Below, piece after piece: positions 36,517 to 45,676 of a stretch of DNA of 64,000 nucleotides (position 1 is the stretch's first letter; the number at the start of each line of letters is the position of its first letter). The stretch comes from Nocardiopsis sp. FIRDI 009. Its GTDB lineage: Bacteria; Actinomycetota; Actinomycetes; Streptosporangiales; Streptosporangiaceae. The translations under genes were made by a program, and so were the position numbers. The notes beneath the pieces are model-generated. The model searched no databases and had not been told where the DNA came from. It saw only the letters and a program-made list of their open reading frames with translations. The stretch is from positions 62,001 through 126,000 of the forward strand of contig NZ_QPNC01000020.1 in assembly GCF_003386285.1 (NCBI RefSeq). Direction: 5' to 3'.

Positions 36517-37796
36517 TGACCCAGCAGACACACCTCACGCAAGAGGACACCGCCACCGAAGGGGTCTCCGCCGAGGCCGCGCGCGACCCCCGACTGCTCG
36601 TCACCGCGGCCTCGCCGCGCGGCTGGCTCCAAGTCCTCCGACGCAACATGCGCGGCGGTGAGCTCGGGCCGATCCCGGTCGTCGTCGGGCTGATCCTGAT
36701 CGGCGTCGTCTTCCAGTCGATGAACGACCGGTTCCTGTCCCCGCAGAACCTGTCCAACCTCACCGTGCAGATCGCCGCCATCGGCCTGATGACCACCGGC
36801 GTGATCATGGTCCTGCTGCTGGGTGAGATCGACCTGTCCATCGGATCGGTGGCCGGTCTGGCCGCGGCCGTGCTGGCGGTGCTCGCCGTGCGGCACGGAC
36901 TCCCGGAATGGCTGGCGATCTTCGCGGCCCTCGGCGTGGGCCTCGTGATCGGCCTCATCCACGGGGTGATCTTCGCCAAGGTCGGCGTGCCCGCCTTCGT
37001 CGTCACCCTCGCCGGTCTGCTCGGCTGGCAGGGCGTGCACCTGTACCTCATGGGCAACGACGGCACCATCAACACCAGCTCGACCGGTCCGATCGCGCTC
37101 CTGACCCAGACCTACTTCGTTCCGGTCGTCGGCTGGGCCGTCGTGCTGGTGGTCCTGGCCCTGTACCTGCTCTCCGTCCTGACCGTGGAGCGCAAGCGAC
37201 GCGGGGCGGGTCTGCCCAACCGGGCGCCGGTCGAGATCCTGGCCCGGACCGCGCTGCTGGCGCTCCCGCTGGTGGGCGGGGTGTGGACGCTCAACCAGTA
37301 CAAGGGCGTCCCCCTGGCCTTCCTCATCTTCGTCGGCTTCGTGGCGGTGCTCGACCTGGTCCTGCGCAAGACCCGCTACGGGCGCATGGTCTACGCGGTG
37401 GGCGGCAACGCCGAGGCGGCCCGCCGCGCGGGCATCAACGTGGACCTCATCCGCGTGTCGGTGTTCGGCATCGCCTCCATGCTGGCCGCGCTCGGCGGGA
37501 TCATGCTGGCCTCGCGCAACTTCGCGGCGAGCGTGTCCACCGGCGGTGGCGCGGAGCTGATGATGGCCATCGCCGCGGCGGTGATCGGCGGCACCAGCCT
37601 CTTCGGCGGGCGCGGCAACGCCTACTCCGCCCTCCTCGGCGGGCTGGTCCTGGGCGCGATCACCTCCGGTCTGCTGCTGCTCCAGATGGACACCTCGGTC
37701 CGGTTCATGATCACCGCGGCGGTGCTGCTCGTCGCGGTCATCCTGGACGCGGTCTCCCGGCGCGGCCGCAAGACCCACGCCCGCGGCGGCGCCTAG
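36516..37796 (+). CDS. xylH: Sugar ABC transporter permease
   Basis: This 426-aa membrane protein has about ten helices. Its BPD_transp_2 landmarks are GLMTTGVIMVLLLGEIDLSIGS, GVPAFVVTLAGLLGWQG and GRMVYAVGGNAEAARRAGI, followed by ALLGGLVLGAITSGLLLLQ. This is the ribose/xylose/galactose permease family. It starts at ATG 36516, overlapping the ATPase stop by 1 nt. It is the last gene of the operon; a terminator hairpin follows at 37803-37832. Confidence 0.9.
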   Translation: MTQQTHLTQEDTATEGVSAEAARDPRLLVTAASPRGWLQVLRRNMRGGELGPIPVVVGLILIGVVFQSMNDRFLSPQNLSNLTVQIAAIGLMTTGVIMVLLLGEIDLSIGSVAGLAAAVLAVLAVRHGLPEWLAIFAALGVGLVIGLIHGVIFAKVGVPAFVVTLAGLLGWQGVHLYLMGNDGTINTSSTGPIALLTQTYFVPVVGWAVVLVVLALYLLSVLTVERKRRGAGLPNRAPVEILARTALLALPLVGGVWTLNQYKGVPLAFLIFVGFVAVLDLVLRKTRYGRMVYAVGGNAEAARRAGINVDLIRVSVFGIASMLAALGGIMLASRNFAASVSTGGGAELMMAIAAAVIGGTSLFGGRGNAYSALLGGLVLGAITSGLLLLQMDTSVRFMITAAVLLVAVILDAVSRRGRKTHARGGA

Positions 37797-37802
37797 CCTC
37801 CT

Positions 37803-37832
37803 CGGTCGGGCGCGCCCGCCGGCGCCCGACCG
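37803..37832 (+). terminator. xylFGH terminator
   Basis: An 11-bp perfect stem (37803-37813 with 37822-37832) with an 8-nt loop begins 6 bp after the xylH stop. Confidence 0.75.
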
Positions 37833-37902
37833 GCACATCCCTCGGGGGAGCCTCGTCTCCTCCCCTCCCAGGGGCGGCTCACTCCACTCCCGGCCGCCCC
37901 CG

Positions 37903-38030
37903 CCCCGGCCCGGCCGCTCCCGCCGGGCCGGGGCCCCGTCCTTCCCGTGTGAACTCCGTCTCCCCCTACGGGGGCGGTGAACGCCGAGCGGACGCGGCCT
38001 CACGCGTCGGGGGCCGACCCGTGAGGCCGC
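37903..38030. other. Hairpin-dense intergenic stretch (part of the 550-bp gap 37797-38346)
   Basis: Three further hairpins follow the terminator: 37903-37914/37922-37933 (12 bp, loop 7), 37962-37966/37970-37974 (5 bp, loop 3) and 37994-38004/38020-38030 (11 bp, loop 15). I see no ORF, tRNA or known RNA motif in 37797-38314. The stretch could be backup terminators or a structured transcript. Confidence 0.4.
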
Positions 38031-38314
38031 GGTGTCCGCCGTCCGCCGCGAACCGCGGTGCGCCGCCGCACGGACGCCGTGAACTGGGCGGACGGCCCAC
38101 CGGCGCGAGTGGGCGAGACCACCCGCGCCGAACACCCCGTCGAAGCGTGGGGATCCCGCTCCGAAGGGGCGGGGTCCCGTTCCACGGGGCGGATCGGACC
38201 CCCGGGAAGCCGCTGCTAGGTTCGTCGCGATCGACCGCCCGCGTGCCGGGGCCCTCCGGCCGCGGGCGGCCTCCAGTCGTGCCCGGATCGTGCCCGCTTC
38301 CGCTTTCCGGAGCA

Positions 38315-38336
38315 CCTGGTGGGGGCGCACACCAGG
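38315..38336 (+). promoter_or_regulatory. Stem-loop just upstream of the monooxygenase ribosome-binding site
   Basis: CCTGGTG (38315-38321) pairs with CACCAGG (38330-38336) over an 8-nt loop, ending immediately before AAGGAAGAGC and the ATG at 38347. Its position could tune translation or mRNA stability. Confidence 0.4.
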
Positions 38337-38346
38337 AAGGAAGAGC

Positions 38347-39588
38347 ATGCGAAGGATCCTCATCGTCGGCGCCGGCCAGTCCGGTCTCCAGCTCGCCATC
38401 GGCCTGTTGGCGGAGGACTACGAGGTCACCCTGGTCAGTCCCGGCGGCCCGGAGGAACTGCGTGCCGGACCCGTGCTGTCCACCCAGTGCCTGTTCGGCC
38501 CCGCCCTGCGCCGAGAGCGCCGGCACGGGCTCTCCCTCTGGCACGACCGAGCCCCCCTCGTCGAGGGCGTCGGCGTCCGCGTGGCGGAGACGGCCGGACA
38601 GCGGGAGCCCGACATCTCCTGGGTGGGCCGGCTGGACGAGCCCGCCCAGTCGGTCGACCAGCGGCTCAAGCTGTCCGCCTGGCTGGAACGGTTCGTCCGG
38701 GACGGCGGCCGTTTCGTCCGCCACCGGGTCGGCGCCGGGGAACTGGAGGACATCGCCCGTGGACACGACCTCACCGTCGTCGCCGTCGGCCGGGGCGAGC
38801 TGGGGCGGATCTTCCCACGGGACGCCGCACGCCGCTCTCACGACGCGCCCCAGCGCACCCTGACGGTCGCCTACGTCACCGGGGCCGAACCCCACCCGGA
38901 GGGCGGGATCCTCAGCCGCAGCGCCGTCAGGGGGGCGGGGGAGGTGATCAGCCTGCCCGCGTACTCGCTCACCGGAGCCTGCCAGGCGGTGATGGTCGAG
39001 GCCGTGCCGGGCGGCCCCCTGGACCGGGCCCTGCCCGCCGACGCCTCGGCCGGGACCGTGTTCGCCGGCCTGCTGGACGTCCTGCGCCGCCACGCGCCCT
39101 GGGAGTACGAGCGCTTCGCCGACGCCGACCCCGTCGACCCCCGAGCCGCCCTGCACGGCTCCTACACCCCCGTCGTGCGGGAACCGGTCGCCCGGCTGCC
39201 CCACGGGACGGCGGTCCTGGGCATGGCCGACACGGTGGTCGCCAACGACCCCGTCACCGCGCAGGGCGCCAACATGGCCTCCCTGTGCGCCGACGTCTAC
39301 CGCCGGGCGATCGTCGACCACGGAACGCGGCCGTTCGACGAGGCGTTCATGCGCGGCGCGTTCGCCGCCTACTGGCGCCAGGCGCGCCACGTGACCGCGT
39401 GGAGCGGGGTCATGCTCTCCGGCCCCCGCCACGTGTGGGAGCTGTTCCGCCTCGCGGAGGAGGACCAGGCGACCGCCGACCGGTTCGCCAACTCCTTCGC
39501 CGACCCCAGCGGCCTCATCGAGTGGTTCCTGCACCCGGAGCGGGCCGTGGAGTACGCCGACGGGGTCCGCCGCCTCAGCCGGACCTGA
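38347..39588 (+). CDS. Styrene/indole monooxygenase-like FAD protein (StyA family)
   Basis: This 413-aa flavoprotein has an N-terminal Rossmann motif RRILIVGAGQSGLQLAIGL. It shows the group E monooxygenase pattern (ALRRERRHGLSLW, GEVISLPAYSLTGAC, GMADTVVANDPVTAQGANMAS). These enzymes epoxidise styrene or indole using FADH2 supplied by a separate reductase (StyB). No reductase is encoded nearby, and residues fusing a reductase are absent, so electrons must come from elsewhere. The ATG at 38347 with AAGGAAGAG matches the family N-terminus. The gene is followed by a TauE-type permease. Natural substrate is unknown. Confidence 0.75.
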   Translation: MRRILIVGAGQSGLQLAIGLLAEDYEVTLVSPGGPEELRAGPVLSTQCLFGPALRRERRHGLSLWHDRAPLVEGVGVRVAETAGQREPDISWVGRLDEPAQSVDQRLKLSAWLERFVRDGGRFVRHRVGAGELEDIARGHDLTVVAVGRGELGRIFPRDAARRSHDAPQRTLTVAYVTGAEPHPEGGILSRSAVRGAGEVISLPAYSLTGACQAVMVEAVPGGPLDRALPADASAGTVFAGLLDVLRRHAPWEYERFADADPVDPRAALHGSYTPVVREPVARLPHGTAVLGMADTVVANDPVTAQGANMASLCADVYRRAIVDHGTRPFDEAFMRGAFAAYWRQARHVTAWSGVMLSGPRHVWELFRLAEEDQATADRFANSFADPSGLIEWFLHPERAVEYADGVRRLSRT

Positions 39589-39651
39589 TCATCCCATCAA
39601 CCGACCTCGCAATTCCGACCTGGTGGGTGGAGATGTAGCGTCATCCCCCTC

Positions 39652-40422
39652 ATGTACACAGATCTCCTGGAACCCGTGTCCGCCGGACCCCTCGGGGCGG
39701 CGGACACCTGGGTCTTCGTCGTCCTGGCCGGCACCGCCGTCCTCGCGGGCGCGGCCGTGCAGAGCACCGTCGGTCTCGGCCTGGGACTGGTCGCGGCTCC
39801 GGTCATCTCCTTCCTGGACCCCACCCTCATGCCGGGGGCGATGCTCATCGCCGCGGTCCTGCTCCCGGTGCTCACGCTGGTGCAGGAGTGGAAGCACGTG
39901 GACTGGAGGGGGGTGGCCTGGGGGCTGCCCGCCCGCCTGCCCGGAACGCTGGCGGGCGTGTGGGTCGTCGCCACCCTCCAGCCCCGGGCCCTGGCCGGGC
40001 TCGTCGGCGTCATGGTGCTCACCGCGGTCGTGCTGTCGGTGTGGTCCTTCCGGGTGCGCCTCACCCCGGGCTCCCTCGTGGTCGCGGGGTGCCTGTCCGG
40101 GTTCGCGGGCACGGCGACCTCCGTGGGCGGGCCTCCGATGGCACTGCTCTACCAGTACGAGCCACCCTCGCGGGTCCGGGCCACCCTGGCGGCCTTCTTC
40201 CTGTTCGGTGCGAGCGTCTCCCTGGCCGCGCTCGGCGCGGGCGGCCAGTTGGACGCCCGCACGGTCGTCGTGGGCGTGGCCGCCCTCCCGTTCGTCGGCG
40301 CCGGCTTCGCCCTCGGCAACGTCGTGCGCCGTCGGATCGACGGCGCGAGGCTGCGTGTGGCGATGCTGTGCGTGGTCACGGTCTCGGCGATCGGCCTGCT
40401 CGGACAGGCGTTTCTCGGTTGA
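39652..40422 (+). CDS. TauE/SafE (TSUP) family permease
   Basis: This 256-aa protein with about eight helices has the two TSUP repeats: AVQSTVGLGLGLVAAPVI in the first and GFAGTATSVGGPPMALLYQ in the second. Family members move sulfite, sulfonates or organic acids. It is 63 bp downstream of the monooxygenase gene on the same strand and could share its transcript; a functional link is not shown. The ATG at 39652 is well placed. Confidence 0.85.
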   Translation: MYTDLLEPVSAGPLGAADTWVFVVLAGTAVLAGAAVQSTVGLGLGLVAAPVISFLDPTLMPGAMLIAAVLLPVLTLVQEWKHVDWRGVAWGLPARLPGTLAGVWVVATLQPRALAGLVGVMVLTAVVLSVWSFRVRLTPGSLVVAGCLSGFAGTATSVGGPPMALLYQYEPPSRVRATLAAFFLFGASVSLAALGAGGQLDARTVVVGVAALPFVGAGFALGNVVRRRIDGARLRVAMLCVVTVSAIGLLGQAFLG

Positions 40423-40602
40423 CGCCGTGGAGAAGGGCAATACCGCGCTCGGGAGCGAGTAATGTACGCCGAAACCCGTGTGGGGCCGATGTCCCGTACA
40501 CACCGTCCGCCCGGAGACCTCCGGGGGCGAATCCGGCCCCGACGAGGGGCTCGCCCCACCGGCATCCCGGGTACGACCCGTGGACACGGACTCATAAACT
40601 CG

Positions 40603-40643
40603 GGTATGTATACCTGCCGGTAGCCAATTCCTGACCAGGTCAG
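40603..40643 (+). promoter_or_regulatory. Clustered dyads upstream of dxs
   Basis: GGTATGTATACC (40603-40614) is a 5-2-5 inverted repeat. TACCTGCCGGTA (40611-40622) has TACC/GGTA arms and overlaps it. CTGACCAGGTCAG (40631-40643) is a perfect 6-1-6 palindrome. All lie within 100 bp of the dxs start and could be promoter-overlapping operators. Confidence 0.35.
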
Positions 40644-40698
40644 TGGCCGGGGATGGCAAACTCAGGCGAACACGTTGGACGAGGGGACTGACGAGACA

Positions 40699-42633
40699 GT
40701 GGCACTGTTCGAGTCGATACACAATCCGGAAGCTCTCAAGAGGCTCCCGGCCGACCAGCTCCCGGTGCTGGCGCGGGAGATCAGAGACTTCCTGGTCGAC
40801 TCCTGTGCCCAGACCGGCGGCCACCTGGGCCCCAGTCTCGGCGTCGTCGAACTGACCATCGCCCTGCACCGGGTCTTCGACTCACCCAAGGACCCCATCC
40901 TCTTCGACACCGGCCACCAGGCCTACGCGCACAAGGTCCTCACCGGCCGCCACGACTTCTCCAACCTCAAGTCCGAGGGCGGTCTGTCCGGGTACCCCTC
41001 CCGCGCCGAGTCCGAGCACGACTTCATCGAGAACTCGCACGCCTCCACCGCCCTGTCCTACGCCGACGGCATGGCCCGCGCCAACGAGGTCCGGGGCCGC
41101 GACGACCGCACCGTGGTCGCGGTGATCGGGGACGGCGCCCTCACCGGCGGCATGGCCTGGGAGGCGCTCAACAACATCGCGGAGAAGAAGAACCGGCGCC
41201 TGGTCGTGGTGGTCAACGACAACGGCCGCTCCTACTCGCCCACCCGGGGCGGGATCGCCGACCACCTGGCCTCCCTGCGCCTGACGCCCGGATACGAGCA
41301 GGCGCTCGACCTGGCCAAGTCCACGCTGAACCGGACCCCCGTGGTCGGTCAACCGCTCTACGAGGCCCTCCACGGCCTCAAGAAGGGCGTCAAGGACGCC
41401 ATCCAGCCGCAGATGATGTTCGAAGACCTCGGGCTCAAGTACCTCGGCCCGATCGACGGCCACGACGAGCCGGCCCTGGAGAAGGCGCTGCGTCGCGCCC
41501 GCGACTTCGGGGGCCCCGTGATCGTCCACTGCATCACCCAGAAGGGCAAGGGCTACGCCCCCGCCGAGAACCACGACGAGGACCAGTTCCACGCCCCCGG
41601 CCCCTTCGACGTCAGCACCGGCCAGGCCAAGCCCGGCCCCAAGGTCGAGAAGTGGACCTCGGTCTTCGGTGAGACCATGGTGGAGATCGGCGCCGAGCGC
41701 GAGGACGTCGTCGCCATCACCGCGGCCATGCTCTACCCCACCGGCCTGAACAAGTTCGCCGCGGCCTACCCCGACCGCTGCTTCGACGTCGGCATCGCCG
41801 AACAGCACGCCGCCACCGCCGCCACCGGCATGGCCATGAACGGCCTGCACCCCGTGGTCGCGGTCTACGCCACGTTCCTCAACCGGTGTTTCGACCAGGT
41901 CCTCATGGACGCCGCCCTGCACCGTCAGGGCGTCACCTTCTGCCTGGACCGGGCCGGTGTGACCGGCAACGACGGCGCCAGCCACAACGGCATGTGGGAC
42001 ATGTCGATCCTCCAGGTCGTGCCCGGGCTGCGCCTGGCCGCCCCGCGTGACGCCGAGCGCCTGCGCCGCCTGCTGCGCGAGGCCGTCGCGGTCGAGGACG
42101 CGCCCACGGTCGTGCGCTACCCCAAGGGCGCGGTCGCCGAGCACCTGGACGCGATCGGCCACGTCGGCTCCATGGACCTGCTCCGCCGGGCCGCCGAGGG
42201 GGGCCGGTCCAAGGACCTGCTCATCGTCGGCGTCGGCAGCATGGCCCAGGTCGCCTGCGAGGTCGCCGACCGGATGGCCGACCAGGGCATCGGTGTCACC
42301 GTCGTCGACCCGATGTGGGTCAAACCCCTGGACGAGGCCCTGGTCGCCGAGGCCGCCGAGCACAGCGTCGTCGCGGTCATCGAGGACAACGGACGCACCG
42401 GCGCCGTCGGTGACGCCGTCGCCCGCCTCCTGCGCGACAACGACCTGGACGTTCCGGTGCGCACGTTCGGTATCGAGCAGGAGTTCCTCGACCACGCCAA
42501 GCGCGACCGCATCCTCCAGCAGCAGGGCCTGACCCCCCAGGAGCTGTCCCGCAAGCTCACCGAGACCGTCTCCCGTTACACCGAGTCCGCCGAGGACCCC
42601 GGTGGCCGCGCGTTGACCGGAGGCAAGGCCTAG
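40699..42633 (+). CDS. dxs: 1-deoxy-D-xylulose-5-phosphate synthase
   Basis: This 644-aa transketolase-like enzyme condenses pyruvate and glyceraldehyde-3-phosphate, the entry step of the MEP isoprenoid pathway. The TPP-binding segment is [16 protein letters not shown]. Substrate-binding motifs include [22 protein letters not shown] and [15 protein letters not shown]. An alternative start TTG at 40675 lies 24 nt upstream. GTG 40699 is chosen by the family pattern ([16 protein letters not shown]), with GAGGGG further upstream. Streptomyces also carries dxs just beyond xylFGH. A terminator follows at 42778-42803. Confidence 0.93.
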   Translation: MALFESIHNPEALKRLPADQLPVLAREIRDFLVDSCAQTGGHLGPSLGVVELTIALHRVFDSPKDPILFDTGHQAYAHKVLTGRHDFSNLKSEGGLSGYPSRAESEHDFIENSHASTALSYADGMARANEVRGRDDRTVVAVIGDGALTGGMAWEALNNIAEKKNRRLVVVVNDNGRSYSPTRGGIADHLASLRLTPGYEQALDLAKSTLNRTPVVGQPLYEALHGLKKGVKDAIQPQMMFEDLGLKYLGPIDGHDEPALEKALRRARDFGGPVIVHCITQKGKGYAPAENHDEDQFHAPGPFDVSTGQAKPGPKVEKWTSVFGETMVEIGAEREDVVAITAAMLYPTGLNKFAAAYPDRCFDVGIAEQHAATAATGMAMNGLHPVVAVYATFLNRCFDQVLMDAALHRQGVTFCLDRAGVTGNDGASHNGMWDMSILQVVPGLRLAAPRDAERLRRLLREAVAVEDAPTVVRYPKGAVAEHLDAIGHVGSMDLLRRAAEGGRSKDLLIVGVGSMAQVACEVADRMADQGIGVTVVDPMWVKPLDEALVAEAAEHSVVAVIEDNGRTGAVGDAVARLLRDNDLDVPVRTFGIEQEFLDHAKRDRILQQQGLTPQELSRKLTETVSRYTESAEDPGGRALTGGKA

Positions 42634-42777
42634 GCGGCGCTCGCCGCGCTTCGGCCCGCCCGTCGCCCGCCACCGCCCCCACCCGACGCCTTCGGCGCGG
42701 TCCCGCTCTCCGAGAGCCCCGCCGGCGCCCGAACGTCGGCCCCCTCGGGCGGTCGGTCCACCGCGGCCAGACCCACG

Positions 42778-42803
42778 AGGGCGCCCCCGCACCGGGGCGC
42801 CCT
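42778..42803 (+). terminator. dxs terminator
   Basis: A 10-bp perfect stem (42778-42787 with 42794-42803) with a 6-nt loop, ending in a T, lies 45 bp before the reductase gene. Confidence 0.65.
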
Positions 42804-42847
42804 TCGCATGTGCCGACCACGGGTCCCGGAACTGCAAGAATGGGCAC

Positions 42848-44251
42848 ATGACCGCTCCCGAACCCGATCAGCAGCGCACCATGGACACCGAGCCGCTCCG
42901 GGTGGCGGTGATCGGCTCCGGCCCGGCGGGCATCTACGCGGCCGACGCGCTCACCCGACAACACCGGGTCCCCGTCCGGGTGGACGTCATGGACCGGCTG
43001 CCCACCCCCTACGGTCTGGTCCGCTACGGTGTGGCCCCCGACCACACCAGGATCAAGGGCGTGGCCCGCGCGCTGAGCAAGGTCCTGGAGCACCCGCACG
43101 TGCGGTTCGTCGGCGGGGTCGAGTTCGGGGCCACCCTCACCCGCGCCCACCTCGCCCGCACCCACCACGCCGTGGTCTACGCGACCGGCGCCAGCGTCGA
43201 CCGCCGCCTGGGCGTGCCCGGTGAGGACCTGCCCGGCAGCGTCGCCGCCACCGACTTCGTCAACTGGTACTGCGGCCACCCCGACAGCGAACTGGAGCGG
43301 TTCGTCCTGGGCGCGGAGGAGGTCGCCGTGGTCGGGGCGGGCAACGTGGCCCTCGACGTGGCGCGCATCCTCGTCAAGACCGCCGACGAACTCCGGCACA
43401 CCGACATCCCCCAGCCGGTCCTGGAGGCCCTGGCCGCCAGCCGCGTCCGCACCGTCCACCTGCTCGCCCGGCGCGGCCCCCTCCAGGCGAAGTTCACCGC
43501 GCCCGAACTGCGTGACCTGCTCGCCCTGCCGGACGTCGACGTGGTGGTCCCCGCCGACCAGGTCGCCATCGACCCCGCCGACGTGGGGGGTCCCGCCCCC
43601 GAGCTGCACCAGGTGGCCCGCGCGGCCCGCACCAACCTGCGGCTGCTCTCGGAACAGGCGCGGCGCGCCCCCCGAGGCTGCCGGCGCCGTGTCCGGCTGC
43701 ACTTCTGGGTGCGTCCGGAGGAGATCCTGGGCACCGACCGGGTCACCGGCGTCCGTCTGGAGCGCACCCGTCTGGAGCCCGACGGGCATCTGGTGGGGAC
43801 GGGGGAGACCGAGGTCCTGGACGCCGGGATGGTGCTGCGTTCGGTGGGCTACGCGGGGGTCCCCCTGCCCGGGGTGCCCTTCGACCCGGTCGAGCGAACC
43901 GTCCCGCAGGAGGAGGGCCGCGTACTGGACCCGAGCGGTCGGCCGGTCCGCGGCGACTACGTGGCCGGGTGGCTCAAGCGCGGCGCCACCGGGGTGATCG
44001 GGACCAACAAGTCCGACGCGGCCGGGACGGTTCGCTCCCTGCTCGACGACGCGCCCGCCCTGCGGTCGGCCGTGCCCGCGCCCGTCCCCCTGGAGACCGT
44101 GCTGGACGAGCTCGGGATCGCCCACAGCGGGTACGGCGACTGGCTGCGCATCGACAGCGCCGAGGCCGAGCAGGCCGAGGAGCTGGACCGCGGGGAACGG
44201 GTCAAGCTGCACGGCTGGCGGGCCTACCGCGACGTCATCGAGGGCGACTGA
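42848..44251 (+). CDS. fprA: Adrenodoxin-type ferredoxin/FAD-NADP oxidoreductase
   Basis: This 467-aa protein resembles mycobacterial FprA and mitochondrial adrenodoxin reductase. The FAD-binding motif is VIGSGPAGIYAADAL and the NADP-binding motif is VVGAGNVALDVARIL. Other landmarks are PTPYGLVRYGVAPDH and the C-terminal GWLKRGATGVIGTNK. It passes electrons from NADPH to ferredoxins, for example for P450s. It is monocistronic between dxs and the metallopeptidase gene; no ferredoxin is adjacent. Confidence 0.9.
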   Translation: MTAPEPDQQRTMDTEPLRVAVIGSGPAGIYAADALTRQHRVPVRVDVMDRLPTPYGLVRYGVAPDHTRIKGVARALSKVLEHPHVRFVGGVEFGATLTRAHLARTHHAVVYATGASVDRRLGVPGEDLPGSVAATDFVNWYCGHPDSELERFVLGAEEVAVVGAGNVALDVARILVKTADELRHTDIPQPVLEALAASRVRTVHLLARRGPLQAKFTAPELRDLLALPDVDVVVPADQVAIDPADVGGPAPELHQVARAARTNLRLLSEQARRAPRGCRRRVRLHFWVRPEEILGTDRVTGVRLERTRLEPDGHLVGTGETEVLDAGMVLRSVGYAGVPLPGVPFDPVERTVPQEEGRVLDPSGRPVRGDYVAGWLKRGATGVIGTNKSDAAGTVRSLLDDAPALRSAVPAPVPLETVLDELGIAHSGYGDWLRIDSAEAEQAEELDRGERVKLHGWRAYRDVIEGD

Positions 44252-44252
44252 G

Positions 44253-44273
44253 CGCCCGCCCCGGTCGCGGGCG
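44253..44273. terminator. Small bidirectional hairpin
   Basis: CGCCCGC (44253-44259) pairs with GCGGGCG (44267-44273) over a 7-nt loop in the 36-bp gap between the convergent fprA and metallopeptidase genes. Confidence 0.45.
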
Positions 44274-44287
44274 GGACGGGGTCGGGC

Positions 44288-45583
44288 TCAGGAGACCCGG
44301 TCCTCCTCCGCGCCGTAGGTGTTGCAGCCCGCCACGGTCCCGCGCGACCAGCCCTCCTCCAGCCAGAACGACCGGTTGGCCGCGCTGCCGTGCGTGTCCA
44401 GGTCGCCGCCGTCGTTGAAGTGCTCGTCGACCACGTCCAGGGCGTCGGCGTCCCCGTCCGTGATCGCCCGCAGGCCGATCCCGGCCAGGCACTCGGCCTG
44501 GAGTTCCGTGCGACGCAGCGCGTCCAGCTCCTCGTCCTCGTCCGAGGCCTCGCCCCGCAGTCGGTAGGAGAGTTCCAGGATGCCGGTCGCGAACTGGACG
44601 TGGTGACCGTACTCGTGCCCCATCAGCGCGACCCAGACCTCCTCCTGGTCCTCCGCGGGGATGAACGCGCCGACTTCGCGGACGTTCGGCAGGACGACGG
44701 TGATGCGCGTGTAGTCGCCCTCGTAGTAGGCGAGCGTGTACCCCTCCTCGTTGTCGGAGTCGGGTGACTCCCGGGTGACGGTGATCTCCGGCGTCTGGGG
44801 GGAGAGGCCGAGTTCGTCCATGACCGGGCGCCACAGCGCGTCCAGGCACGTTCCGGTCGCGTTGGCGAACTCCTCCCACGACTCGTCCGAGTCCATGTCC
44901 AACTCGGGGGTCTCGCACTCGACCGTGGTCGGTGCCGCGACCGCGTACAGGGGGTGGTCGACGAGGTCGACCTCCACCGGGTTCGGCGCCGTGACCAGTG
45001 CCGCGTCGTAGTACAGCCCCAGGTCGGCGCCGCCCGCCGACGGAGCCTCCCGCGGGGTGTTGACCACGGTCACGACGCTGGCGGCCACGGCCGCGAGCGC
45101 GACCACGGCCGCCACGCAGGTTCCGAAGAGCACGCTCGCGCCGCCGCGGCGCCCGGGGGGAGGCTGCGGCGCGGTCCACGCGTGCGGCGGAGCCCAGGTC
45201 TGTGACGGTGCCCACCCGACCCCGGAGGGCGCGCCGTTCGGGGTCGGGGCGCCGAAGTCCCGGTGCGCGTCCGGGTGGGGCGCCGGGCCCGGCCACGGGC
45301 CCGGGGCTCCCGGGTGGGGTGCCGGTGGGAAGGTCCGGGGCGCACCGTATGGATGGCCGGTCGGGGGGTGCGGGCCGGGGGCGCCCGACTGCGGTGTCGG
45401 AGGTCCGGGGGGTGTCGGGACGCCGGGGGCGGTCGGTGCGCTGTGGGGCGGGGGAGCGGGGCGGGAGGGGGAGATGGGGGTCGGGGCGGGTATGGGGTCG
45501 GTGGGGGCGGTGCCTCCGGGGCCGGGCCGTTCTGCCAGGGGTTCCTCGTTTCCCGGCCCGTCGCCACCGGGTTGGTTCTCCAC
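44288..45583 (-). CDS. Membrane-anchored neutral zinc metallopeptidase
   Basis: This 431-aa protein begins with a Pro-rich, disordered cytosolic segment of about 150 residues. One transmembrane helix (about 151-172) leads to an extracytoplasmic peptidase domain of the YpfJ/neutral zinc metallopeptidase type. HEYGHH (H323, E324, H327) is the HExxH zinc site. Later HGSAANRSFWLEEGWSRGTV and C406-like cysteines are family landmarks. The GTG at 45583 has GGGAGGA 7 nt upstream. Substrates are unknown. It lies next to, but is not obviously coupled to, the TetR gene. Confidence 0.8.
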   Translation of the reverse strand: MENQPGGDGPGNEEPLAERPGPGGTAPTDPIPAPTPISPSRPAPPPHSAPTAPGVPTPPGPPTPQSGAPGPHPPTGHPYGAPRTFPPAPHPGAPGPWPGPAPHPDAHRDFGAPTPNGAPSGVGWAPSQTWAPPHAWTAPQPPPGRRGGASVLFGTCVAAVVALAAVAASVVTVVNTPREAPSAGGADLGLYYDAALVTAPNPVEVDLVDHPLYAVAAPTTVECETPELDMDSDESWEEFANATGTCLDALWRPVMDELGLSPQTPEITVTRESPDSDNEEGYTLAYYEGDYTRITVVLPNVREVGAFIPAEDQEEVWVALMGHEYGHHVQFATGILELSYRLRGEASDEDEELDALRRTELQAECLAGIGLRAITDGDADALDVVDEHFNDGGDLDTHGSAANRSFWLEEGWSRGTVAGCNTYGAEEDRVS

Positions 45584-45676
45584 GGGTCCGTCCTCCCTCT
45601 CGTGCCGACGCGCGCTGGAGACAGCCGGACCCGCCCAGGCGAATCCGGCAAGTACGGCGAACCTCCAGTATGGGGC

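Noticed and set aside
40631..40643. CTGACCAGGTCAG as an SOS/LexA box
   Set aside because: The spacing and arms do not match the GAAC-type actinobacterial LexA box.
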